Assembly (NCBI RefSeq): GCF_002368415.1
Contig: NZ_AP018290.1
Span: 7,741,717-7,805,716 of the forward strand
Length of the DNA: 64,000 bases
Direction: 5' to 3'
From: Calothrix sp. NIES-4105
Lineage (GTDB): Bacteria > Cyanobacteriota > Cyanobacteriia > Cyanobacteriales > Nostocaceae
Within the stretch, counting starts at the first letter, position 1. The number at the start of each line of letters is the position of its first letter. Shown here one piece after another: positions 18,501 through 26,269 of this stretch. Both the position numbers and the translations under genes were made by a program. The notes below the pieces were generated by a model, which worked only from the letters and a program-made list of their open reading frames with translations, did not search any database and was not told the DNA's origin.

Positions 18501-19943
18501 TACTGCGACGGTCCCAGACACATCAACAAGTGTCGAGTTCCTATTTTCTTGCTGCGTGGGTACGACATTCTGACGCTCAACAGGCATTATTGGAGAATCT
18601 AAATCGATTTCTTCTTCGACTACTGGTTCAGTTACTGGTTCAGCTAATTGTGAGTGTAATATTTGTGACGTTACAGGTTCAAGCGACGCTTCAGGTGCTA
18701 CAAACTCAATATAATTCTCGTCTATAATTCTCGCCCACTCCTCTCCTGTTGTTAATTCTTCAACTGGCTCTGTAAATGTAGGTTCTTCAACAGTAATTTC
18801 TTCAACAGTAATTTCTTCAACCGTGGGCAAAGGCGCCATAATTTCAGCTTCTGTCTCTGTATCGGCGCCCCATAAATTTTCTCCTAGCTCATTAATTAAA
18901 TATTGTCCAGGAGTATTTAATAAAACTTCATCAATATTTTGATCTGAGGTCTGTTCCTCTTCTAATTCATTAACTAAATTAGCTTCATATCTGACAGGTT
19001 GTACTGGCGCCGCCGGCTCAGACTCCCAAAATTCTTCGTTATAGTGGCTTAATAAATCATCTTGCTCAAAGGTATCAATAAATTCTTCTATATTTTCTAC
19101 ATTATTAATGGCATCGGTAGAAATTGCTTCTTCGTTGCTCATTGCTTCATTAGTACTATATTGCGGTCTGGGAAGTGGTTCTTGTATTCCCCACAAATCT
19201 TCGCCAAATTGACGCAATAAGTCTTGTCCAGGAGTATCCTGAAAAACAGTATCAACATCTTCGTTTACTGATGTTATAGCTGTATTGTCAATTAAATCTG
19301 AATAATAAATTGAATGTTGAGAAGTAGACTGCTCAATTGTGTGTAAATCTTCATTATATATATCGAGCAAATCTTGCCCCGATACTTCAGGTGGTAATTC
19401 AAAATCAACTGATGAACTAACAAAATCTAAATTTTGAGATTCTGTATCGGACGAATTTATTGCAGTTTCGTAATCCGGATTGGGGACGATTATCTCAATA
19501 GCAACATCCGTAACTTCGTCGTCGCGAATATCTTGCCATGAAACACCAGTATTGCGAGCAAGCAGTCGCATTCCTATGTCGTGAGCAAAGTCTCCGACAC
19601 TTCCAATTTGTAACTCTCCTAGCTGCACTAATCGAAACGCTAGCTCTTCATTTGGTGCAGGTGAAGCAAGTAATCGCTCGCCAAAAATTTGCAACCACTC
19701 TAACCAGCGTTGTTCGCTAATACGATTGGACATTCGTTCTAAGTATTTGATCGCCCAAGTCTGTCCGCGCGCTTGACACACACCTTCTAACAATTGGGTA
19801 AACAAGTACTCCAAATCCGCATTAGTCAACATCGGTGGCGCTTGCACCACGGTATGTTGCGTTGCTAATGTCCTTGAACGTTTCTTCTTGCCAAACAGTT
19901 GTTGGAAAAACTTTCTAAGCAATTTTACTAACCGCCTGAGCAT
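15525..19943 (-). CDS. Large TPR and CHAT-domain protein with degenerate CHAT active site
   Basis: A 1472-residue protein. Residues 1-25 are basic and amphipathic and may bind membrane. Residues about 38-130 form a helical domain shared with the neighbouring 20216-20881 gene. A long acidic linker (about 160-490) follows and contains four copies of a short motif like DLLxxxxEDLW. About ten 34-residue TPRs span about 525-870, and a helical region leads to a C-terminal CHAT caspase-like domain ending HPYYWAAFKIYG. The usual CHAT histidine (HxxxHG) reads HFAGYT (Tyr1301), and the LSACET cysteine motif reads LSGET near 1340, so both catalytic residues appear lost. It probably acts as a scaffold rather than a protease. 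The role is unknown. Confidence 0.88.
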   Translation of the reverse strand: MLRRLVKLLRKFFQQLFGKKKRSRTLATQHTVVQAPPMLTNADLEYLFTQLLEGVCQARGQTWAIKYLERMSNRISEQRWLEWLQIFGERLLASPAPNEELAFRLVQLGELQIGSVGDFAHDIGMRLLARNTGVSWQDIRDDEVTDVAIEIIVPNPDYETAINSSDTESQNLDFVSSSVDFELPPEVSGQDLLDIYNEDLHTIEQSTSQHSIYYSDLIDNTAITSVNEDVDTVFQDTPGQDLLRQFGEDLWGIQEPLPRPQYSTNEAMSNEEAISTDAINNVENIEEFIDTFEQDDLLSHYNEEFWESEPAAPVQPVRYEANLVNELEEEQTSDQNIDEVLLNTPGQYLINELGENLWGADTETEAEIMAPLPTVEEITVEEITVEEPTFTEPVEELTTGEEWARIIDENYIEFVAPEASLEPVTSQILHSQLAEPVTEPVVEEEIDLDSPIMPVERQNVVPTQQENRNSTLVDVSGTVAVTLDELWVRLQQSANLVEQLASGLLSQDNTSQIIIDIPNQASKQLEAQAWFYQALAQTKAGNLSAAVFSYDQAIGLAPDAYEYWFNRGLALFHLKNLQGAIASYENAIAIKPDYYKAWFNRAASLGELERYSEAIASFDKAIGINSDYGDAWAGKGLALLKLWRIDEAISCYDRATQLEPLDAESWYYRGIALSQNKQYSEAITSFDEAIEIQAQHSGAWYQRGLAMAQLEQWEEAVVSYQKALKSQPGSYELWYLRGVALDKCNRHEDAVESYDNALALNPEFYEIWIDRGVLQASLGEWREAIASWDKALDINPNIYLAWFNKAIAWEQLGSKEQAIICYDQALDREPNLYAAWYNRGLLLTADSKFEDAILSFDYAIQLQSDSTEAWIARAEAAEKSTDFNYYLSSHSTIANQNPALNARGDEGKLATYAVAVNYINKDNQPEVWGKLHIALGNAYYERGKRYTYISDDWSQAIYAYNQALSAVNSDQFLETHLEIIQNIIVVLLGFGDTLQAQQFQTYATTLLSNALNDEKRDSNSKKDLALKFAGFGQLAVDIAVQCGELVHALELAEFGKNACLNWLQFGFVDNFYSPSYKSIQNLVNSTTAIIYWHISPSGLRSFIIKINHPEPILVFTPMLNIGEMNELPVPEVIGNLTAFQDWASEWKQQYQTRNVVEHNYSWLRDMEARLLKLRNILSIGAIEQELEGITKLILIPHRDLFKYPLHALFSLKSIKTITYLNTVEQGLALQNQTLQPIDKKSLLSIEAPTTKAYPLVESVKIETENISNLFDQVKRIQAAKATKQEVLNSLSNHSILHFAGYTSDDQNNFKSQLLLAEEEKLSLEEINSQILSNYSLITLSGETAITTDQTITTEYVGIVNGLMRAGVNHVVTSQWMVDNANALVMTEFYRQLKQGKSAATALNEATAWLKELTAGDLKKWYEDLLRKSPLGGTRIQAPIAEQLRQLNSIAANQKLYNHPYYWAAFKIYGNLD

Positions 19944-20215
19944 CTACCTTTATACTCTAGATATCTCTCATTGATTGTAGCGATTCTCAAATTATTGAGT
20001 ACCGCTATGTGGAAAGCGCGCTTACAAATATTTAGATTCAATATGTAATCAAAATACATATGTCAACACGCGCAATCGTTTTCTTGAGAAACAAAAGATA
20101 CAATAGCACTCATTCGATTTATACGCTATATTTCTGCTACCAAGAATTAATTAACTTTAATGAAACTTTTTTCTCTACCCCCTTGCCAAATTTTATTCTT
20201 TTTAGTACAATTGCA

Positions 20216-20881
20216 CTAAGAGTCTGGGGCGGCTTCTTGAGATTCAGCTTGGAACTGCTCAACTAATGCTTGGATGATTATATCTGGGTCATCACTCTCA
20301 ATCCCAACTTGTTGGGCAACGGAGGCACGCAGGTTAGCATCAGTCAGCATTATTTCGTAGAGTTGTTCAAGGGTAATGGTTTGAAATTCGCCTTCTGCCG
20401 TCATTTCTGACTGTTGAGGTGTAGTTTCTTGCGAGTGGTCAGGCATTAAGTCTGTACTGTCAGGTCCACTGTATTCCCAAACTGGTTCGGTATTATTGCG
20501 AGTTAGCAGCTGCATCCCGATATCATAAGCGGTGTCGCCGACTTCACCGACCTCCAACTCACCTAGTTGAACGAGTCGTGCAGCTAACTCATTATTCGGC
20601 GCCGACGATGCCAGCAGCTTATCGCCAAACTTATGTAACCATTCTAGCCAACGTTCAGTAGAAACACGGTGTTCGATGTTATGCAGCCATTTCAGTGCCC
20701 AAGCTTGACCGCGCGCTTGGTTAACTCCTTCCAAAAGCTCGGTAAACAAGAATTCCAAATCTGTATCGTTGAGAGGAGGAGCAGGTTTTTTCTCAACATA
20801 GACGCTCGACTGCTTTGCTGTGTTACCACCAAACAAAGCTTGAAAAAACTTTTTGAACCACTGAATAAGCCGTTTGAACAT
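20216..20881 (-). CDS. Paralogue of the N-terminal domain of the TPR-CHAT protein
   Basis: A 221-residue protein whose first 130 residues closely match the start of the 1472-residue neighbour: the same basic KKFFQALFG leader, LEFLFTELLEGVNQARGQAWALKWL, then RWLEWLHKFGDKLLAS and ELAARLVQLGELEVGEVGDTAYDIGMQLL. The rest is an acidic Gln/Glu-rich region without TPRs or a CHAT domain. It lies 273 bases upstream of the large gene on the same strand, so the pair likely arose by tandem duplication of one domain and may work in one assembly. No function can be assigned. Confidence 0.85.
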   Translation of the reverse strand: MFKRLIQWFKKFFQALFGGNTAKQSSVYVEKKPAPPLNDTDLEFLFTELLEGVNQARGQAWALKWLHNIEHRVSTERWLEWLHKFGDKLLASSAPNNELAARLVQLGELEVGEVGDTAYDIGMQLLTRNNTEPVWEYSGPDSTDLMPDHSQETTPQQSEMTAEGEFQTITLEQLYEIMLTDANLRASVAQQVGIESDDPDIIIQALVEQFQAESQEAAPDS

Positions 20882-21160
20882 CTACATGCACCTTTATTCT
20901 CTGGTGTGTACTTTAAGATTGTAGCGACGGGGCTGCAATTATAGGGTGTATCAATTCAATAAAATCTACAGGCTAAATTTGATCTAGTTTGAGTAATTTA
21001 TATATTATTTAAATTTTCTTTAAATTTTATGAAAATAGAAAAATGTTCTCTTTGTTGAGATTTGGTATCCGCCTGTGCTTAAAATATATATTCCTAGATA
21101 GTCCCACCGTGGGCACTTGTGTAATTCTCAACGCTATGTGGCATTAAAATCACTACTACC

Positions 21161-23827
21161 ATGTCTTACGAACCTTTACACCACAAGTACCGCCCAAGAA
21201 GCTTTGCCGAGTTGGTGGGGCAATCCGCTATAGCGACAACTCTTACTAACGCGATTAACACTTCGAGAATTGCGCCGGCGTATTTGTTTACTGGCCCGCG
21301 CGGCACTGGTAAAACATCAAGCGCGCGTATTCTCGCCAAATCCTTAAATTGCCTAAGTAGTCCACAACCAACAGCTACACCGTGTGGAATGTGTGACGTT
21401 TGTCTAGGAATTTCCAAAGGTTACACCGTTGATGTGATTGAAATAGACGCAGCAAGTAACACGGGTGTTGAGAACGTCCGCGACATCATTGAGAAAGCGC
21501 AGTTTGCCCCCGTTCAGTGTCGATACAAGGTTTATGTCATTGACGAGTGCTTGACTGGAGATTCTTTAGTATTAACAAGTAAGGGATTAGTCAGAATAGA
21601 CAATCCTAAAATAAAAGGTCATACAGTCCTAAGTTATAACGATTTCACTAGAAACTGGGAGTATAAAACAGTTGTTCGTTGGTTCGACCAAGGTACACGT
21701 CAAACTTTGGTTATCAAAACAACTAATCGTGAAATTCGATGCACGGGTAATCATTTAATTAGGACTGAGCTTGGGTGGATACGAGCAAGAGACGTAAAAG
21801 AAGGAATGAAGATACTGTCTCCTGCGAATGCGGTTGTGGCGCCTTCATTTACTTCTATATCTATATGGGAGCAAAAAGCACTATCCAATGGTTGGCAGAC
21901 CCTAGAAAATACTCAATTCCCTCAATGGACTACAAGTTTAGAACGTGTTGAATCAGTAACAGTAGGTAAACTTGAGCGTGTTTATGATATTGAGGTCGAA
22001 GACAATCATAATTTTGTTGCGAATGGGCTGAGTGTCCATAATTGCCACATGCTCAGTACGCAGGCGTTCAACGCGCTACTCAAGACACTAGAGGAACCAC
22101 CTAAGCACATCGTATTTATACTCGCTACTACTGACCCACAAAGAGTACTACCTACAATTATTTCGCGGTGCCAAAGATTTGATTTCCGTAGGATTGATTT
22201 AGATGCAATGGTATCTCATTTAACTGATATAGCGATAAAAGAAAATATAAATATTACAACCGAAGCGATTACTTTAGTGGCACAGTTGTCACAAGGTGGA
22301 CTGCGCGATGCAGAGAGTTTACTTGACCAGTTGAGTTTACTGCCTGACCAAGTTAATCCGTCGAACGTTTGGGATTTAGTAGGTACTGTTAGCGAGCATG
22401 ATTTGTATTGGTTGTTTAAAGCTATCGCTACTGATGATGCCGAAGCTTTAATTGATACTACCCGTAAAATCTTAGATAGAGGACGCGAGCCGCTAACTAT
22501 CTTACAAAACCTGGCTGGGTTTTATCGAGATTTGTTGATTGCCAAAACAGCTCCCAACCGTAATGATTTGGTAGCTTGTACTCAAGAAACTTGGCTGAAT
22601 ATGGTTGAATTAGTCAACCACATCGATATTTATGGAATTTTAGCAGGGCAACAGCACTTACGAAACGCTGAAGTTCAACTTAAAAATACTACTAACCCAC
22701 GTTTATGGTTAGAAGTTACGCTTCTTGGTTTACTTCCGTCTGCACACAAGCTTGTTGCACCAAGCACCAATATGGCGCCCCCTGAACGGATACAACTTAC
22801 TAGCCAACCACATAACAATAACTCACCGACTAACGGTAAGGCGCCATTCCTATCGACGAATAATCATACTGCACCAAAATCACAACCTGCTAACCAACAG
22901 CCAGTAACAGATAATCCTACGGCGCCAGCTACTAATAACCAACCAATAACACATAATCCGACGGCGCCAGCTACTAATAACCAACCAGTAACACATAATC
23001 CGACGGCGCCAGCTACTAATAACCAACCAGTAAATAACAATCAAAATAACGACTTGGCAGAAACTTGGCTTTCTGTGCTGTCTCATCTTGAACCAATATC
23101 GAGACGCGAAATGCTGCGTCAGATGTGTAATGTGATTGAAATTCGCTCAACAGTTGCTCGACTCAGTGTTAAACAAGCTTGGCATAAACGAGTTCAAGAA
23201 GACTTGCCGATTATTCGACGAGCTTTTCAAGCAACTTTTAATCGTGAAATTACTGTCAGTATAGAAGTTTCCAGTTCTGCATCAAATCGTACCAAAGAAT
23301 CCGGTAACACTTCTACTACTGAGGAACCTCCCCCGACTGTAAATGTTGAACCTCAGACACAAAAACCTGTGAAAGTTACATCAAGCAATGGTAACTTAAC
23401 TCCTCAGAATGAAAATAATTTTAAAAATACAACATCATATTTAAGTAAAGAAAATTCACAAAATAATTCAGTACAGAATCCAGTACAAAATGGTTCTGGG
23501 AGTGTAAATACGCCACCAAAATATACACATGAAGATAACCAGGTACAACAACAGCCTGCAAACGAAACACTACCTAAATCTGATGTGTCTAATTTATCTT
23601 CTAATCTGATTGCGTCTCTTGCGCCTGATGTAGTCGAAATTTCAGCGACACAGGAACAAGCTGTTGCAATATCAAGTGTGGATGTTGAGAAAGTTTGGTA
23701 CGCAGCCGAACGTTTAGCACAATTCTTTGATGGGCAAATAATCGGGTATAACGAAGATGCAGCAGAATTTGGAGACTCTGCTGCACCGTCTGATTTAATG
23801 GATGTGGTTGAAGGTGATGATGAATAA
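21161..23827 (+). CDS. dnaX: DNA polymerase III gamma/tau subunit with in-frame mini-intein
   Basis: Clamp-loader ATPase of the replicase. The 888-residue translation contains the P-loop GPRGTGKT (45-52), the zinc-binding cysteines C64, C75, C78 and C81, and a 165-residue intein at 130-294. The intein interrupts the Walker B motif between VIDE and CHMLS. After excision the host protein would be 723 residues. Downstream are the sensor regions (ATTDPQRVLPTIISRCQRFDF) and the collar. A long Asn/Pro/Thr-rich linker with three 14-residue repeats follows, then a C-terminal domain. The upstream region has no clear ribosome site. The extein coding sequence is uninterrupted apart from the intein. Confidence 0.95.
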   Translation: MSYEPLHHKYRPRSFAELVGQSAIATTLTNAINTSRIAPAYLFTGPRGTGKTSSARILAKSLNCLSSPQPTATPCGMCDVCLGISKGYTVDVIEIDAASNTGVENVRDIIEKAQFAPVQCRYKVYVIDECLTGDSLVLTSKGLVRIDNPKIKGHTVLSYNDFTRNWEYKTVVRWFDQGTRQTLVIKTTNREIRCTGNHLIRTELGWIRARDVKEGMKILSPANAVVAPSFTSISIWEQKALSNGWQTLENTQFPQWTTSLERVESVTVGKLERVYDIEVEDNHNFVANGLSVHNCHMLSTQAFNALLKTLEEPPKHIVFILATTDPQRVLPTIISRCQRFDFRRIDLDAMVSHLTDIAIKENINITTEAITLVAQLSQGGLRDAESLLDQLSLLPDQVNPSNVWDLVGTVSEHDLYWLFKAIATDDAEALIDTTRKILDRGREPLTILQNLAGFYRDLLIAKTAPNRNDLVACTQETWLNMVELVNHIDIYGILAGQQHLRNAEVQLKNTTNPRLWLEVTLLGLLPSAHKLVAPSTNMAPPERIQLTSQPHNNNSPTNGKAPFLSTNNHTAPKSQPANQQPVTDNPTAPATNNQPITHNPTAPATNNQPVTHNPTAPATNNQPVNNNQNNDLAETWLSVLSHLEPISRREMLRQMCNVIEIRSTVARLSVKQAWHKRVQEDLPIIRRAFQATFNREITVSIEVSSSASNRTKESGNTSTTEEPPPTVNVEPQTQKPVKVTSSNGNLTPQNENNFKNTTSYLSKENSQNNSVQNPVQNGSGSVNTPPKYTHEDNQVQQQPANETLPKSDVSNLSSNLIASLAPDVVEISATQEQAVAISSVDVEKVWYAAERLAQFFDGQIIGYNEDAAEFGDSAAPSDLMDVVEGDDE
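21548..22042 (+). other. DnaX mini-intein (165 residues)
   Basis: Starts at Cys (CLTGDSLVLTSKGLV, block A), has block B around CTGNHLIRTELGWIRA, block F as RVYDIEVEDNHNFV and block G as NGLSVHN, followed by the +1 Cys of the extein. All nucleophiles needed for standard splicing are present: Cys1, the block B Thr and His, the terminal His-Asn, and Cys+1. There is no LAGLIDADG or other endonuclease segment between blocks B and F, so it cannot home by itself. DnaX is a known intein host in cyanobacteria. Confidence 0.95.
22913..23035 (+). repeat. Three 42-bp in-frame repeats in the dnaX linker
   Basis: Units begin at 22913, 22955 and 22997 and each encodes NPTAPATNNQP plus three residues. Each includes one GGCGCC. 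The DNA is nearly identical between units, so the expansion is recent. Confidence 0.9.
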
Positions 23828-23861
23828 AACTAGAAACCCGGTTTCTTTGTCGATAGGTTTC

Positions 23862-25271
23862 TTAAGTATTCACCTTGCCTTGATGTATTGTTTTTACCCA
23901 TTTCAACCTTTTAGGTCGTACAGACATACGCGCGGTAGCACTACTGACTACGATTAACCAGTGGAGCATGTATATGGTGCCACGAAGGGTTTGAAGCAAG
24001 ATTAACAAATACGCGGAGACTCTAAATTTTTTATCTTTACGTATTCGCGATAATCCAACGAACATTCCTGTCATCGACATGCTTACCGCAATGCCCGTAA
24101 CTGGAGCTAGCATCGGTGGACGATGGCGAATTAATGCCATTAACAAGTCTGGTATTGCTGCTGTTGGCACAATATACTGTGTCAAAAGAAATACCAACAT
24201 ATCCAACCTTTTGCGGGCGCCAAGGCGATTCCGAAAAAGTAAATCCCAATAATCTAGATACCTTTGGTATCCACCTTCTGCCCATCGGTTACGTTGATGC
24301 CAAAGTGCAGTAGCATTTGTCACACCTTCTTCTTTTATCGACGGGTCAAATACGCACTCAATATCCCATTTTTCAAGATGCAGTCGTAAAGTTAAATCTA
24401 AATCGTCAGTAATAGTTTCTTCATTCCAACCACCACAACAATTTAAAGCTTGACGACGAACAAACTGCCCGTTTCCTCGCAGTTCCCCAATTCCACCAAT
24501 AGCAGATCGATGCGACTGCAAGAAAGTGTCAAGCGCCATTTCAGCTGCTTGTCCGGCAGTCCAGAAATTCTCCTTGGCGTTAGCTATCGCTTTTCTTACT
24601 TGCACAGCACCAACTTGTTCACGTTGGAACATAGGTATTACATGGACAAGTAAATCGGGGGCGACTTGAGCATCGGCATCGAAAACGGCGATAATTTCAC
24701 CTTTTGTGAGAGGCAAAACTTCGTTAAGGGCGCCAGATTTTCCACCAGTTGCATTTTCCGAGCGTCGCAGAACTTTTAAATTGCTATATTCGGACGCTAC
24801 CTTAGATAACACTCTTGAGGTGTTATCGCTACTCGCGTCGTCAACAATCCAAACTTCGTAATTGTCTTGAGGATATTTCAAGCTACAAAGATTTTTGGCA
24901 AGGTTGGCAATAACAACTTCTTCATTCTTTGCTGCAACTAGTAAGGACACAAAAGGTAACTTACCTTCAATTACTTCTGGGTATTGTCGTGGTCGGGCAA
25001 AAACTACTACAAGAGCATGAAGCCCTACGATGGTAGATAATCCCAATACAAACAATGTCCCCCAAGAAATTAAATGCAGGGCAACAGTGCTACTCCAAAC
25101 TATAGTCAGGACTATAGCGGCTTTGCGTCTTCGATTTTGAAATCGTGATGGAAGCGACAGGGTATTATTTGTCTCTTCCACGGAGTCCTCGTCTACTGTT
25201 AATTCAATAGACAAGGTCAGCGGGTCAAACTCGCTATTATAATTGTCTTCGGGCCAGGAATTCGCTGGCAT
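23862..25271 (-). CDS. mgdA: Family 2 glycosyltransferase, probable monoglucosyldiacylglycerol synthase
   Basis: Transfers glucose from UDP-glucose to diacylglycerol, the first step of galactolipid synthesis in cyanobacteria, if the MgdA call is right. The 469-residue protein starts MPANSWPEDN, as I recall for the Synechocystis enzyme. It has a membrane helix pair at about 52-90, then the GT-A core: VAAKNEEVVIANLAKNL, VFDADAQ (DxD), ELRGNGQFVRR, ETITDDLDLTLRL and QRNRWAEGGYQRYLDYW (QxxRW). C-terminal membrane helices follow, ending ARMSVRPKRLKWVKT. The membrane-anchored processive GT2 fold is certain; lipid glucosylation is inferred from resemblance. It is convergent with dnaX. Confidence 0.85.
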   Translation of the reverse strand: MPANSWPEDNYNSEFDPLTLSIELTVDEDSVEETNNTLSLPSRFQNRRRKAAIVLTIVWSSTVALHLISWGTLFVLGLSTIVGLHALVVVFARPRQYPEVIEGKLPFVSLLVAAKNEEVVIANLAKNLCSLKYPQDNYEVWIVDDASSDNTSRVLSKVASEYSNLKVLRRSENATGGKSGALNEVLPLTKGEIIAVFDADAQVAPDLLVHVIPMFQREQVGAVQVRKAIANAKENFWTAGQAAEMALDTFLQSHRSAIGGIGELRGNGQFVRRQALNCCGGWNEETITDDLDLTLRLHLEKWDIECVFDPSIKEEGVTNATALWHQRNRWAEGGYQRYLDYWDLLFRNRLGARKRLDMLVFLLTQYIVPTAAIPDLLMALIRHRPPMLAPVTGIAVSMSMTGMFVGLSRIRKDKKFRVSAYLLILLQTLRGTIYMLHWLIVVSSATARMSVRPKRLKWVKTIHQGKVNT

Positions 25272-25402
25272 AGGTCACTTGATTCAACCACCAGTATTTT
25301 TTTTTACTAACTAACTATAAAGAAGCAAGGGAATCAGCAACACTAAGAAAGTGTGTTCGTAAATATCTCTGAACAGAGAAATTACGAATTGCGGATTCCG
25401 CC

Positions 25403-25594
25403 CTAGTGTTCTACCCAGACCGAGGGCGCCGAGTGAACATGAGCTTCGATAAAAGCAAGCGCAGCCTTATTGTACCCGACATTTTCATATTCTTTCTTCG
25501 TTGCTTTAATTACCGGCGCCTCACGCATTACGCTTATGTGTGAATAATGAGGCTTTTTTGGGAACATTAAAACTAGCAATGTATAACAAGTCAA
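25403..25594 (-). CDS. Possible small protein, unknown
   Basis: A 63-codon frame whose second half (REAPVIKATKKEYENVGYNK, then AALAFIEAHVHS) has coding-like codon use. An internal ATG at residue 23 could be the true start. There is no clear ribosome site and no recognised family. It is divergent from the EbsA-like gene. It could be a real small gene, a fragment or chance. Confidence 0.3.
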   Translation of the reverse strand: MTCYTLLVLMFPKKPHYSHISVMREAPVIKATKKEYENVGYNKAALAFIEAHVHSAPSVWVEH

Positions 25595-25619
25595 CTTACT
25601 ATCAAAGGAAGATTAAGTT

Positions 25620-25997
25620 ATGTCAATTGATAAGCTTCAAGCTGCGACACAACAGCAAGCTAGCGTCTACATGCCTTACATACAGGGAACTAAGCGTAAT
25701 TTTTTACCTTATGCTATTAGCCTTTACCAAAAAGGAAGTTTGGAGGGAGAGCGTAAAATTGAGGGAGGTTCAGGTGTACCCTTTGTGGCGACCTGGAATG
25801 TTGCAAGCTTACCCTCAGACTTAACGCGCTGTCGAATGCAGTTTGATGGGAATGCGGAACTCAGCTACGAAATAATGACAGCCAGTTTTGAGTTCGTTAG
25901 TTATTTGATTGAATTGTTAGAAACTTACAAGCGTACCCGCACAACTGATTTTTCCCAGCCTTTTTACCGCAAGCTACTTCGTCTTGATGATAATTGA
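25620..25997 (+). CDS. ebsA: EbsA-like type IV pilus-associated protein
   Basis: A 125-residue cyanobacterial protein that I match from memory to EbsA, a component linked to the type IV pilus assembly apparatus and biofilm self-suppression in Synechococcus. Recognisable stretches are VYMPYIQGTKRNFLPYAISLY, QKGSLEGERKIEGG, LTRCRMQFDGNAELSYEI and FYRKLLRLDD. It has no signal peptide or membrane helix. GGAAGATTAAGTT precedes the ATG. A BioD/DRTGG-type protein lies 272 bases downstream on the same strand. The family is clearly conserved; the EbsA name is moderately sure. Confidence 0.7.
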   Translation: MSIDKLQAATQQQASVYMPYIQGTKRNFLPYAISLYQKGSLEGERKIEGGSGVPFVATWNVASLPSDLTRCRMQFDGNAELSYEIMTASFEFVSYLIELLETYKRTRTTDFSQPFYRKLLRLDDN

Positions 25998-26269
25998 GAA
26001 TCGAGGTGTTAAGAATATCAATCTAATTTTTGAATAAACAAGGGATTTTGGCAGTTTCTTCCTCTGACTGTAATGTGTTCAAACAGCCAATAACAACTCA
26101 CTAGCTGTAGTTCGACCTAAAATTAATAAGCACCTAGCTCAATATAACATTTTTTTAAATGCTTATTTTGTGTTTTTTGTCAAGTCTTTTTTCAGCTTTC
26201 TAGGTGTGCTGTTATTGTCGTCAAAATTAACCGCGCTCAAACGTTACGGAATCACATTAGGAGTGCCGA

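Noticed and set aside
22880-23086. Antisense frame with repeated WLVISSWRRRI
   Set aside because: Mirror of the in-frame dnaX linker repeats on the other strand.
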